Shown: positions 51,144 to 62,870 of the stretch, piece after piece
How positions within the stretch are numbered: position 1 is the stretch's first letter
Layout of the letters: the number at the start of each line of letters is the position of its first letter
NCBI GenBank assembly: GCA_949752795.1
Contig: OX457075.1
Location: forward strand, 6,438,001 to 6,502,000
Direction: 5' to 3'
Source of the DNA: Hyperoodon ampullatus
Taxonomy: Eukaryota; Chordata; Mammalia; Artiodactyla; Ziphiidae
Length of the DNA stretch: 64,000 bases
Notes under the pieces: generated by a model
Database searches by the model: none
What the model was told of the DNA's origin: nothing
The model's input: only the letters and a program-made list of their open reading frames with translations
Translations under genes and position numbers: made by a program

Positions 51144-51262
51144 GGGGAATTCCCTAGCACTCCAGGGGTTAGGACTCCATGCTTCCACTGCAGGGGGCAC
51201 GGGTTTGGGGAACTAAGATCTCACAAGACGCATGGCAAAAAAAAAAAAAAAAAAAAAAAAAG
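51144..51262 (+). mobile_element. Short CHR/tRNA-type SINE
   Basis: GGGGAATTCCCTAGCACTCC start, CTGCAGGGGGCACGGGTTTG with the B-box shortened, then a 22-nt A-tail. Target-site duplication AAAATGAGCTA / AAAAAGAGCTA. Confidence 0.85.
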
Positions 51263-53497
51263 AGCTAAAGGCAATAAATAGCAAACTAAATAATGCAGAA
51301 GAACAAATAAATGATCTGGAATATAGAATAATAAAAATTAATCAGAACAGCAGCTTGAAAGACAAATGAAAAAAAATGAAAGCAACATATGAAATCTATG
51401 GGATAATATAAATCATGCCAATCTACAAATAATAGGAATCCCAGAAGGAGAAGAAAGAGGAAAGGGGATCAAAAATATGCTTGAAGAAATTATGGCTGAA
51501 AAACTCCCAAACCTAAAGAAGGAAACAGATATCCAGGTACAGGAAGCACAGAGGGTCTCAAACAAGGTGAACACAAACAGACCTACACCAAGACATAACA
51601 TAATTAAAATGGCAAAAGACAAAGAGAAGGTTCTAAAGGCAACAAGAGAAAAAGAGTCAGTTACAAGGGAACCCACATAAGGCTATCAGCTGATCTCTCT
51701 ACAGAAACTTTGCAGGCCAAAAGGGAATGGCAAGATATATTCAAAAGTCCTGAAAGGGAAAAACTTGCAACCTAGGATACTCTATCAAGCAAGATTATCA
51801 TTTAGAATAGAAGGAGAGATAAAGGATTTCTCAGGCAAGAAAAATCTAAAAGAATACAGCAATACTAAACCTATCCTAAAAGAAATAATGAAAGGTCTTC
51901 TCTAAATAGAAAGAAGCAAGAATCTATAGGAAAGGGAAAACTACAATAGGAAAGGCAAATATATAAAAAAAGATTAAAGATCATTTAAATAAGCCAGTAT
52001 ATAGATTAAAAAACAATCGAAAAGTTCTGTGAAAGCGATTATAACTACAATGAACAGCAAAGAAATAAACATGAAGATGTAAAAATCACAAAATTTGGGG
52101 AAAGGGAGTAAGAAAACATAGATCTTTTAGAATGTGTTTGAGCTTATATGACTACCAGTCTAAAGCAAGTAGATATAGTTATGGGCTAACATACTTGAAA
52201 ACTAGGGTAACCACAAATCAAACATATAATAGATTCACAAAAACCAAAAACAAAGGAACTCGAGCATAATACAAAAGAAAACCATCAAACCACAAGAGAA
52301 AAAACAAAAATAATAAGGAACAAAGAAGAAATACAAAATCAACTGGAAAACAAGGTTTAAAATGGAAATAAATATATACTTCTCAGTAATTACTTCAAAT
52401 GTCAATGGAGTAAATGCTCCTATCAAAAGACACAGAGTGGCAGACTGGATAATAAAACAAGAACCTACAATGTGCTGCCTACTAGAGAACCACATTAGGG
52501 CCAAAGATACATATAGACTGAAAGTGAGGGGTTGGAAAAGATATTTCATGCAAGTGGAAATGACAAGAAAACAGGGGTAGCAATACTCATATCAGACAAA
52601 ATAGATTTTAAAACAAAGCCCATAAAGATAATCTCAAAATGGCTTAAAGACTTAAATATAAGACAGGATACCAAAAAAGTACTAGAACAGAACACAGGAA
52701 AGACATTCTCTGACATCAATTGTAGTGATGTTTTCTTAGGTCAGTCTCCCAAGGCAATAGAAATAAAAGCAAAAATAAACAAATGGGACCTAATCAAACT
52801 TACAAGCTTTTGCATAGCAAAGGAAACCACACAATGAAAAGACAACCTACAGACTGGGAGAAAATATTTGCCAATGATGCTACTGACAAGGGCTTAATTT
52901 CTAAATATAAAAACACCTCATACAACTCAGTAACAAAAAAACAAACAAACCAATCAAAAAAAGGGCAGAAGACCTAAATAGACATTTCTCAAAAAAAGAC
53001 ATACAGATGGCCAATAAGCACATGAAAAGCTGCTCAACATCACCAATTATCAGAGAAATGCAAATCAAAAGTACAATGAGATATCACCTCACACCAGTCA
53101 GAATGGCCATCATCAAAAAATCTATAAACAATAAGTGCTGGAGAGGGTGTGGAGAAAAGGGAACCCTCCTACACTGTTAGTGGGAATGTAAATTGGTGCA
53201 GCCACTATTGAAAACAGTATGGAGGTTCCTTAAAAAAACGAAAAGTAGAGTTACAATAGGATCCAGTAATCCCACTCCTGGGTATATATCTGGAAAACAT
53301 GAAAACTTTAATTCAAAAAGATACTTGCACCCCAATGTTCACAGCAGCACTATTAACAATAGCCAAGACATGGAATCAACTGGTGTCCATCAATAGATAA
53401 TTGGCTTAAGAGGATGTATATACAATGAAATATTACTCAGCCATAAAAAAGAATGAAATATTGCCATTTGTAGAAACATGCATGGACCTAGAGAGTA

Positions 53498-54772
53498 TTG
53501 GGCACCCAAAAAGTGCCTTTGGTTTTTAAGTAAAAATAAAAGACATATTTTTCATTTTCATCAAGATCTTTATTGAACAACATATTCACCATTTTGTTCC
53601 ACTACCTTCTGCCATTTTTCAGGCAACTTTATAATTCCATCTTCCCAAAACTTTTTATCTTTTTGAGCAAAGAACTGTTCCACATGTCTGTTACAGTCTT
53701 CCAGGGAATTGAAATTTCTTCCATTAAGAAAATTGTGTAAAGACCAAAAAAATGGAAATCCAAAGGTGCAATGTCTGGTGAATATGGCAGATGAATCAGA
53801 ACGTCCCAACCAAGCTGTAACAGTTTTTGCCTGGTCATCAAAGAAACACGCGGTCTTGTGTTATCCTGATGGAAGATTATGTGTTTTCTGTTAACTAATT
53901 CTGGATGCTTTTCATCGAGTGCTGCCCTCAGTTGGTCTAATTGGGAGCAGTACTTGTTGGAATTAATCATTTGGTTTTCCAGAAGGAGCTCATCATAGAG
54001 GACTCCCTTCCAATCCCACCACATACACAACATCACCTTCTTTGGATGAAGACCGGCCTTTGGTGTGGTTGGTGGTGGTTCATTTCACTTGTCCCATGAT
54101 CTCTTCCATTCCACATTATTGTACAGTTTCCACTTTTCACAATTTGCTTTAAAAACGGAATGTTTTCTTTACGTTTAAGTAGAGAATTGCATGCGGAAAT
54201 ACGGTCAAGAAGGTTTTTTTCACTTAACTTTTGTGGAACCCAAACATCAAAGTGATTAACATAACCAAGCTGGGGCAAATGATTTTCCATGCTTGATTTG
54301 GTTATTTTGAGTATGTCGGCTACCTCCCACATGGTATAACGTTGACTATTCTCAATTAATGTCTCGATTTGATCGCTATCAACTTCAACTGGTCTACCTG
54401 ATCATGGAGTGTCACCCAGCAAGAAATCTCCAGCAAAAAACTTTGTAAACCACTTTTGACATGTTCGATCAGTCACTGCACCTTCTCCATACATGGCACA
54501 AATCATTTTTTGTGTTTCAGTTGCATTTTTACCTTTTTTGAAATAATAAAGCATAATATGCTGAAAATGTTGTTTTTTTCTTTGATCTTCAATATTAAAA
54601 TGACTATACAAAAATTCACCAATTTTGATAAATCTTTTTTTAAATGCACACTGATATGACAGCTGTCACATACAATCTAACAAAATTGTTTCAAATGAAG
54701 TTAAAGACAACTAAGTGCTACTACAGCCATCTTATAGAAAAAAACCGAATGAACCTTTTGGCCAACCCAAAA
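53498..54772 (-). mobile_element. Mariner (Tc1/mariner) DNA transposon, decayed
   Basis: This 1.27-kb element lies in an L1 3' region and is bounded by degenerate inverted repeats. The right end read inward begins TTGGGTTGGCCAAAAGG, and the left end begins TTGGGCACCCAAAAAG. The transposase is coded on the minus strand. A TA lies just before the left end, but the right border is blurred by a few bases. The L1 text before (GGACCTAGAGAGTA) and after (CTTAATGAAGTAAG) is continuous, so this is a simple insertion into the L1 tail. The TIR divergence shows the copy is dead as a target as well as in coding. Confidence 0.88.
53570..54611 (-). pseudogene. Broken mariner transposase
   Basis: The minus-strand reading runs in pieces through about 350 residues, the normal length for a mariner transposase. 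The N-terminal piece (54611-54402, MYSHFNIEDQRKKQHF and later TCQKWFTKF) is the DNA-binding part. It is cut by an in-frame TGA at 54401-54399 followed by SGRPVEVD. The middle piece has a helix-turn-helix and WVPQKL, the linker motif of mariner. The C-terminal pieces show HQDNTRPR and YSPDIAPLD, the second and third acids of the DD34D triad, and end NGEYVVQ. The first acid, normally in a GDEKW-like motif, is lost (KSGN). There are several frame changes. The protein would be inactive. The family resembles the one from which primate SETMAR was made, judged from memory. Confidence 0.87.
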
Positions 54773-55140
54773 TTATACTTAATGAAGTAAGCCAAACAGA
54801 GAAAGACAAATACTATATGATATCACTTACATGTGGAGTCTAAAAAATAATACAAATGAATCTATATGCAAAACAGAAAAAGAATCAAGGTCATAGAAAA
54901 CAAACTAATGGTTACCAAAGTGAGAAGGAGTAGGGAGGTACAAAGAAGGAGTATGGAATTAACAAACTATTATACGTAAAACAGATAAACAATAAGGATC
55001 TACTGTATAGCACAGGAAATTACATTCAGTACCTTTTAATAACCTATAATGGAATATAATCAGAAAAAATAACTGAATCACTATGTTGTATACCTGAAGC
55101 TCACACAATATTGCAAGCAATTATACTTCAATTTTAAAAA

Positions 55141-55645
55141 TGATGGAACTAATAATAGAAACAGAAAAATCCATTAAAATAGTTGGAGACATCAACATCT
55201 CTCTATTAGTAATTTACAGATGAAGCAGGTAGAAAATTAGGAGGAATACAGATGACATAAAATTCACTATTAATCAATTTGATCTAATTGATATTTATAG
55301 AGTACTCCACTTAACAACAGGAACACATTTTTTTAAGCTCACATAGATCACTCAGCAAGATATGCTGCATTCTGGGTTACAGAACATTCCTTTAAACATT
55401 TATAAAAATATAAATAAACCATGTTAAGAGTATTCTCAAACTACATGGAATTAAACTAAAAATTAACTAAAAAACAAAAAGATAGCTGAAATTTTCCCAA
55501 AATATGTGGAAAATGAACAGTATGATTCTATATAATCATCTGGTCAAAGAGTCTCAAGGTCTCTTTGAATTCAATGAAAATGAAAACACAACTTACCTGA
55601 ATCTGTGGGATATAGTGAAAATAGTCATTAGAGGGAAATGTATAG
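55141..55645 (+). mobile_element. Older L1, right part (ORF2 endonuclease region)
   Basis: AGTTGGAGACATCAACATCT (the GDFN-like site), GAGTACTCCACTTAACAACA, AACAGTATGATTCTATATAA region and AGTCATTAGAGGGAAATGTA. It continues the L1 that stops at 49344 and is ended by an LTR-like segment near 55650. Confidence 0.7.
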
Positions 55646-55649
55646 TGTT

Positions 55650-56200
55650 AACTGAACACCTTTGTTTTTGGTCTTTATTTTCAGCCATTGTAATTTCCTA
55701 AAAGACTAAGAGCGAAAGCGATAAAAGCATCGTTTGTTATAATTTTGGGGTTTTGGTCCCAAAATAGCTCAGGAGAGATAAAAGTGAAAGGAGCATCTTT
55801 TGTTATTCATAATATGCCCCTTTCAATCATAGTTTATGTTAATGACGTGTTTTTGGAAAGCCCTATGGATGGAGAGGAACCAACTATTTGATTAGAGGGT
55901 GGCAACTTTCACCCTGCTCCAGTCCTCTAGGAAGGGAAGAGGGGCTGGAGATTGATTTCAATCACCAATGGCCAGTGATTACACCAATCATGCTAAGGGA
56001 AAAAATGAAGCCTCCATAAAAGAACCTGAAGGAGTTCAGGGAGCTTCTGGGTTTGTGAACATGTGGAGGTATCAGAAGTGCAGCGTTCCTGAGAAGGGTA
56101 CTGATCCTCGGCAATACTTCTCCCATACCTTGCCCTATGCATCTCTTCCATCTGAATGTTCCTGAGTTGTATCCTTTTATAATATTGATAATATAGTAAA
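55650..56200 (+). mobile_element. LTR-like segment (ERVL/MaLR class)
   Basis: GAGGGTGGCAACTTTCACCC, GGGGCTGGAGATTGATTTCA, ATCACCAATGGCCAGTGATT, GAAGCCTCCATAAAAGAACC and CCCTATGCATCTCTTCCATC follow a well-known mammalian LTR text. A TCCTTTTATAATATTGATAA poly(A)-signal-like region lies near 56170. No internal viral genes lie next to it, so it is a solo or partial LTR of an ancient endogenous retrovirus-like element. Confidence 0.65.
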
Positions 56201-57308
56201 AATACATATATAAGGAATATGGCAAAATGAGGAGACAGAGGAATATATGTTCCAAACAAGGGAACAAGACAAAACTCCAGAAAAAGAACTAAACAGTGAG
56301 AAAAGCAATTTATAGAGTTCAAGGTAATGATCTTAAAGATGCTCAACAAACTCTGAAGAAGAATGGATGAAGATAATGATAATTTCAACAGAGTTAGAAA
56401 ATATAAAGAAGAACCTAACAGAGCTAAAGAACACAATAACTGAAATTAAAACTATACTATAAGAAATCAACAGCAGATTAGATAATACAGAGGAATAGAT
56501 CAGCAAACTGCAGGACAGAGTAGTAGATATCAACAAAGCAGGAAAGAAAAAAGAAATTTTAATGAAAACAGTTTGAGAGATACCTCTGGGATGACATCAA
56601 GCATACTAACATTCCCATTACAGGGGTCCCAGAATGAGAAAAGAGAGAGAAAGGGGCAGAGAACATAATTGAAGAAATAATAGCTGAAAATTTCCCTAAC
56701 CTGGAGAAAGAAACAGATATCAAGGTCTAAAAATCACAGAGTCCCAAGCAAGATGAACCCAAAGAGGTCTACACCAAGACACGTTATAATTAAAATGTCA
56801 AAAATTAAAAAGAGAAATATTAAAAGCAGCCAGAAAAAAGCAACCAGTTACATACAAGGAAACTCCCATAAGACTATCAGCTGACTTTTCAGTAGAAACT
56901 CTGCAAGCCAAAAGAGAGTGGCATGATGATATATTCCAAGTGATGAAAGAAAAAAACCTACAACCAAGAATACTTTACCCGGCAAGGTTATCATTCAGAA
57001 TTAAAGGAGAGATAAATGTTTTATGGACAAGCAAAAGCTAAAAGAGTTCACCACAAAACTGGCTTTACAAGAAATGTTGCAGGGACTTCTCTAGGCACAA
57101 ACAGCCATATCTAGAAACATGAAAGTTATGAAAGGAAAAAAATCTTTTTGGAAAGGCAAACATAGAGTAAAGGTGTAGATCAACTGATTATAAAGCTAGT
57201 AAAAAGGTTAAGATATAAAAGTGGTAAAATCACCTATATCCACAATATGTAGTAAGGGATACACAAAACAAAAAGTATAAAATATGATGTCAAAAATATT
57301 AAACATGG

Positions 57309-57520
57309 GGCTTCCCTGGTGGCGCAGTGGTTGAGAGTCCGCCTGCCGATGCAGGGCACACGGGTTTGTGCCCCGGTCTGGGAAAATCCCACATGCCGCG
57401 GAGCGGCTGGGCCTGTGAGCCATGGCCGTTGGGCCTGCGCGTCCAGAGCCTGTGCTCCACAATGGGAGAGGCCACAACAGTGAGAGGCCCACATACCGCA
57501 AAAAAAAAAAAAAAAAAAAA
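57309..57520 (+). mobile_element. CHR-type SINE
   Basis: GGGCTTCCCTGGTGGCGCAG start, B-box GGTTTGTGCCCC, A-tail of about 20. Target-site duplication ATTAAACATGGG. Confidence 0.94.
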
Positions 57521-59326
57521 TTAAACATGGGCAGGGGGAGTGTAAATGCAGGGTTGTTAGAATGCATTCAAACTTAAGAGATCATTGACATAAAATAGTC
57601 ATGTATATATGCAGGTTGTTATATATGAACTCATGGTAACCACAAATCAAAAACTTATAAAGATACACTAATACAAAAAAGGAAAGTTATCCAAACAAAA
57701 CACTAAAGATAGTCATCAAATCAAAAGGGAAGAGAGAAAGAAAAGAAGAAAAGAACAAAAAAGAGCTACTACAATTAGAAAACAATAAACAAAATGGAAA
57801 TAAATACATACGTAGCCATATTTATTTAAATGTAAATGAACTAAAAGCTCCCAAGAAAAGAAATGGAGTGGCTTAATGGATACAAAAACAAGACCCATAT
57901 AAATGCTGCCTGCAAGAGACTCACTTCAGCTCTAAAGATATGCACAGACTGAAAGTAAGAGAACGGAAAATGATATTCCATGCAAATAAAAATGAAAAGA
58001 AGGCTGGGACAGCAACACATATCAGATAAATAGACTTTAAATCAAAGACTGTAATAAACAAAAAGAACAATACATAATGACAAAGGTCTCAATACAACAA
58101 GATATAAAAATTGTAAATACATATGCACCCAACATAGGAAAACCTAAATAAATAAAGCAAATATTAACAAGCTAAAGGGAAAAACTGACAGTAATTCCAC
58201 ATAGCAAGGGACTTTAACACCCAACATACATCAATGGAAAGATCATCCACAAACAAAACCAACAAGGAAACAATGGCTGTAAATGACATATTAAACAGAT
58301 GTAATTAATAAATATAATAGATAATAGATTAAATTTAATAGATTCCTTCCAAAAACAGCAGATTATACATTCTTTTAAAGTGCACATGGAGCATTCTCCT
58401 GGACAGATCACATACTAGGCTACAAAAAATGATTCAATAAATTTAGGGAGACTAAAATCATACCAAGCATCTGTTCTCACCACAGGACATAAGATTAAAA
58501 ATCATCAAAAAAAATTGCAAAAAATACAAACACGTGGAGTGTAAAAAAATATGCTACTAAACAACCAATGGGTCGCTGGGGAAATCAAGAGGAAATCAAA
58601 ATATACCTTGAGACAAATGAAAATGGAAACACAATGATATAAAATCTATAGGATGAAGCAAAAGCAGTTCTAAGAGGGAAGATTATAGCACTACAAGCCT
58701 ACCTCAATTAACCAGAAAAATCTCAAATGATATAACCTTAAACCTAAAAGACTAGGAGAATTATAAACAGAGCCCAAAGTTAGGAGGAAGAAGGAAATCA
58801 TAAAGATCAGAGGGGAAATCAATGAAATAGAGACAAAAAACAAAAAAACAGAAAAACAATAGAAAAGATCCATGAAACTAAGAGATGGTTCTTTGAAAAG
58901 ATTTTTAAAAATTGATAAATCTTTCACCAGGCTCATCCAGTAAAAAGAGGGAGCCCAAATAAAATCAGTATCTAAAGAGGAAATTTAAAACAGACACTAC
59001 AGAAATATAAAGTATCATGAGGGATTACTACAAACAATTATATACCAACAAGCTGAACAAACTGGAAGTAATGGATAAATTCCCAGAAATGTACAATCTT
59101 CCAAGACTGAATTGCGAAGAAACAGAAAATCTAAACAGACCAATTACCAGTAATAAAACTGAATCAAAACCCAAAAGACTCCCAAAAAACAAAAGTCCAG
59201 GACCCTAACAGCTTCACAGGCCAATTCTACCAAACACCTATCCTTCCAAAATTTTGAAGAGGAAGGAATGTTTACAAACTCATTCTACAAGGTCAGCATC
59301 ATTCTGAATCCAAAACCAAACAAAGA

Positions 59327-59328
59327 CA

Positions 59329-59372
<44 letters not shown>
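59327..59372 (+). repeat. (CA)n microsatellite in L1 ORF2
   Basis: About 22 CA units at a place that reads AAAGACACCACAAAAAAAGA in related L1s. Confidence 0.92.
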
Positions 59373-59375
<3 letters not shown>

Positions 59376-61082
59376 TTACAGGCCAATATCACTAATAAAC
59401 ATAGGTGTAAAAATCCTCAACAAAATATTAGCAAACCAAATTCAACAATACATTAAAAGGATCATACACCATGATCATGTGGGATTTATCCCAGGGATGC
59501 AAGGATGCTTCAACATCTGCCAATCAATCAGTGTGATACACCATATTAACAAATTTAAGAATAAAAGTCACATGATCATCTCAATAGATGCACAAAAAGC
59601 TTTTGACAAAATTCAACACCCATATATGATTTTAAAAAAACTTTCAACAAAGTTGGTATAGAGGGAACATACAACAACATAATAAAGGTCATATACGTCA
59701 AACCCACAGCTAATATCATACTCAACAGTGAAAAGCTGAAGGCATTTCCTCTAAGATTAGGAGCAAGACAAGGATGTCCACTCTTGCCACTTTTATTCAA
59801 CATAGTATTAGAAGTCCTAGCCACAGCAATTAGACTAAAAAAAGAAATAAAAGGAATCCAAATTGGAAAGGAAGAAGCAAAACTGTCACTGTTTGCAGAT
59901 GACATGATACTATATGTAGAAAATCCTAAAGATGCCACAAAAAACTATTAGACCTAATAAATGAATTCAGTTAAGTTGCAGGATACAAAACTAATATACA
60001 GAAATCTATTGTTGCATTTCTATATACTGACAATGAACTATCAGAAAGAAATTTTAAGAAAACAATCCCCTTTAAAATTGCATTAAAAAAATACCTAGGA
60101 ATAAATCTAACCAAGGAGGTATAAGAACCATACTCAGAAAACTATAAAACACTGATGAAAGAAATTGAAGACGACACATATAAATAGAAAGCTTTATGGG
60201 TTCATGGACTGGAAGAATTAATATTGTTAAAATGACCATACTAGCAAAGACAATCTACTTGGCTTCAATTATCCCTATCAAAACACCAATGGCGTTTTTC
60301 ACAGAGTTGGAACAAATACTTCTAAAATTTGTATGGAAACACTAAAGTCCCAGAACAGTCGAAGCAATCTTGATAAAGAACAAAGTTGAAGTTATCATGT
60401 TCCCTGATTTTTTGTACCTGTCTCCTCAAGCAAGGAAAATAAAAGTAACAATAAACAAATAGTACTACATCAAACTAAAAAGCTTTTGCATAGTGAAGAA
60501 AACCAACGACAAAATTAAAAGGTAAACTACTAAATGGGAGAAAATATTTGCAAACAATATATATAATAAGGGGTTAATATTCAAAATATACAAAGAACTA
60601 ACCCATCTCAACATAAAAAAAAAACCCAAAAACCTGATTTAAAAATGGGCAGAGGACGTGAATAGACATTTTCCCAAAGAAGACATACAGATGGCCAACA
60701 GACACATGAAAAGATGCTCAAAAACACTAATCATCAAGGAAATTAAAATCAAAACCACAATGAGAAACCACCTCACACCTGTCAGAATGGCTGTCATCAA
60801 AAAGACAAAAACAAGTGTTGGCAATGATGTGGAGAAAAGGGAGCCCCTGTGCATTGTTGATGGGACTGTAAATTGGTGCAGCCACTATGGAAAATAGTAT
60901 GGAGGTTCCTCTTAAAATTAAAAATTGGACTGCATATAATCCAACAATTTCACTTGTGGGTATTTTTCCAAAGAAAACAAAAACACTAATGCTAAACGTT
61001 CATTGCAGCATTATTTACCATAGCCATGATATGGAAGCAACGTAAGTATCCATTGTTAGATGAGCGGATAAAGAAGATATGA

Positions 61083-61159
61083 CATGTGTGTATATACATA
61101 TACATACATATATATATGTATGTATATGTATATACACACACACACACATACACACACAG
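61083..61159 (+). repeat. Compound TG/TA/CA microsatellite
   Basis: Mixed TG, (TACA)n, TA and CA units in the L1 3' UTR, at the same L1 position as the tracts at 17466 and 39620. Confidence 0.9.
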
Positions 61160-61196
61160 TAGATTAATACTCAGCCAATAAAATCTTGCCATTTGC

Positions 61197-61392
61197 ACCT
61201 ACTGTATAGCACAGGGAACTCTTCTCAATATTATGTAACAACACAAATGGGAAAAGAATTTGAAAAAGAATAAATACATGCATATGTATAACTGAATCAC
61301 TTTGCTGTAAATCTGAAACCAACACAACATTGTTAATCACCTATACACCAATATAAAATAAAAAGTCAAAAAACATAAAAAATAAATTTTAA
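61197..61392 (+). mobile_element. 5'-truncated L1 tail, first copy
   Basis: Starts CACCTACTGTATAGCACAGG and ends with an A-rich tail (AAAAAATAAATTTTAAA). Bordered by AAATCTTGCCATTTG on both sides. Confidence 0.85.
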
Positions 61393-61408
61393 AAAATCTT
61401 GCCATTTG

Positions 61409-61729
61409 TTGTACAGATGAACCTGTTTACAAGGCAGAAATACAGACAGACGTAGTGAACAAATGTATGGACACCAATGGGGGAAAGGGGTTGGGGGGAT
61501 GGGATGAACTGGGAGATTGGGACTGACATATATACACTAATATGTATAAAATAGGTAACGAATGAGAACTTGCTGTATAGCACAGGGAACTCTACTCAGT
61601 GCTCTGTGGTGACCTAAATGGGAAGGAAATCCAAAAAAGAGAAGATATATGTATACATACAGCTGATTCACTTCACTGTACAGCAGAAACTAACATGACA
61701 TTGTGAAACAACTATACACCCCCCCAATA
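61409..61729 (+). mobile_element. 5'-truncated L1 tail, second copy
   Basis: Starts TGTACAGATGAACCTGTTTA, has the GGGGAAAGGGGTTGGGGGGA and TAGCACAGGGAACTCTACTC parts of the 3' UTR, and ends CCCCCCAATAAAA. Again bordered by AAAATCTTGCCATTTG. Confidence 0.85.
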
Positions 61730-62179
61730 AAAATCTTGCCATTTGCAAAATCATGGAAGGTCTATCTGGAGAGTATTACACTGAGTGAAATAAGTCAGAC
61801 AGAGAAAGACAAATATGCATGCTCTCACTTATATTTGAAATCTAAAAACAAAACAAACAAACAAAAGAAAATGAAAACAAACTCAGGTAGTGAAGACAGA
61901 TGGGTGGCCACCAGAGGGGAGGGGGTGGGGTGGTGGTGAAATAGGTAAAGTGGATTAAGAAGGACAAACCTCCAGTTATAAAATAAATAAGCCATGGGAG
62001 TATAATATACAGCATATGAAATAAGGTCAATAATACTAACTTTGTGTGGGGACAGACAATTACTAGACTTGTCATGACTTTTTGTAAGGTATGCAAATGT
62101 CAAATCACTATGTAGTACACCTGAAACTAACATAATGTTGTATGTCAACTACATTTCAATTTACAAAAAGATCAAATGG

Positions 62180-62870
62180 AAATTGGAAGAGTTATGTATA
62201 GAGATGTTTATTAAATATTGTTCACAATAGCAAAAATAGAAACAACCAAAATTCCCATGAAAATCATAAAGGATACAGTGTGGCATTCATATAATAAAGT
62301 ATCAAGCACCAATGCAGGGCTTCCCTGGTGGCGCAGTGGTTGGGAGTTCGCCTGCCGATGCAGGGGACATGGGTTCGTGCCCCGGTCCGGGAGGATCCCA
62401 CATGCTGCGGAGCGGCTGGGCCGTGAGCCATGGCCGCTGGGCCTGCGCGTCCGGAGCCTGTGCTCCGCGGCTGGAGAGGCCACGGCAGTGAGAGGTCTGC
62501 GTACCGCAAAAAAAAAAAAAAAAAAGAAAAACAAGCACCAATGCAAAAAATTTACTAGGCACAAAGGATTTTGAGGACAGTGAAGCCACTCTCTATGACA
62601 CTATAATGCTAGATATATGTCATTATATATTTGTCAAAACTCACACAATGTATACCACCAAAATGAACCTTAATGTAAGCTGTAAACTTTTGGTGGTTGT
62701 AATGTGTCAGTGTAGGTCCATCATCTGTAACAAATGCACCTCTCTGGTGTGGACGTTAACAGTGAGGGAGGTTATGTGTGGGGGGGGCAGGGACTATATG
62801 GGATATCTCTGTACTTCCCTCTTAATTTTGCTACGAACCTAAAATTTCTCTTAAAAAACAAAGTCTTTTA
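62180..62870 (+). mobile_element. Old L1 3' fragment with SINE inside
   Basis: GAAACAACCAAAATTCCCAT, TATATGTCATTATATATTTG, AATGAACCTTAATGTAAGCT and ACTTCCCTCTTAATTTTGCT match an old L1 (L1ME-type) 3' UTR. Confidence 0.7.
62317..62532 (+). mobile_element. CHR-type SINE
   Basis: GGGCTTCCCTGGTGGCGCAG start, B-box GGTTCGTGCCCC, body CCTGCGCGTCCGGAGCC, A-tail. Perfect target-site duplication AAGCACCAATGCA. Confidence 0.95.

Larger units (their letters stand above)
49345..55140 (+). mobile_element. Younger L1 nested in older L1, internally deleted
   Basis: The 5' UTR starts GGAGATCAAGATGGCAGAGT, runs to about 50640, then the ORF1 remnant (50650-51905) and ORF2 start (52350-52610). At about 52612 the text jumps from the endonuclease (CAGACAAAATAGATTTTAAA) to the ORF2 C-terminal region (TCTCAAAATGGCTTAAAGAC), a loss of roughly 3 kb. 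The 3' UTR ends near 55140 and is split by the mariner element. Two SINEs lie in ORF1. TTAAAAAATG / TTTAAAAATG at the borders may be the target-site duplication. Confidence 0.82.
56206..62175 (+). mobile_element. L1 (ORF1 to 3' end) with later insertions
   Basis: Starts in or just before ORF1 (GGAGACAGAGGAATATATGT). It passes through the ORF1 remnant to about 57095, ORF2 (57800-60700; RT text ATCTCAATAGATGCACAAAA and a FADD-type GTTTGCAGATGACATGATAC at 59892) and the 3' UTR to about 62170. It carries a CHR SINE (57309-57520), two CA-type tracts and two L1 tails (61197-61729). All frames are broken. Confidence 0.82.
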
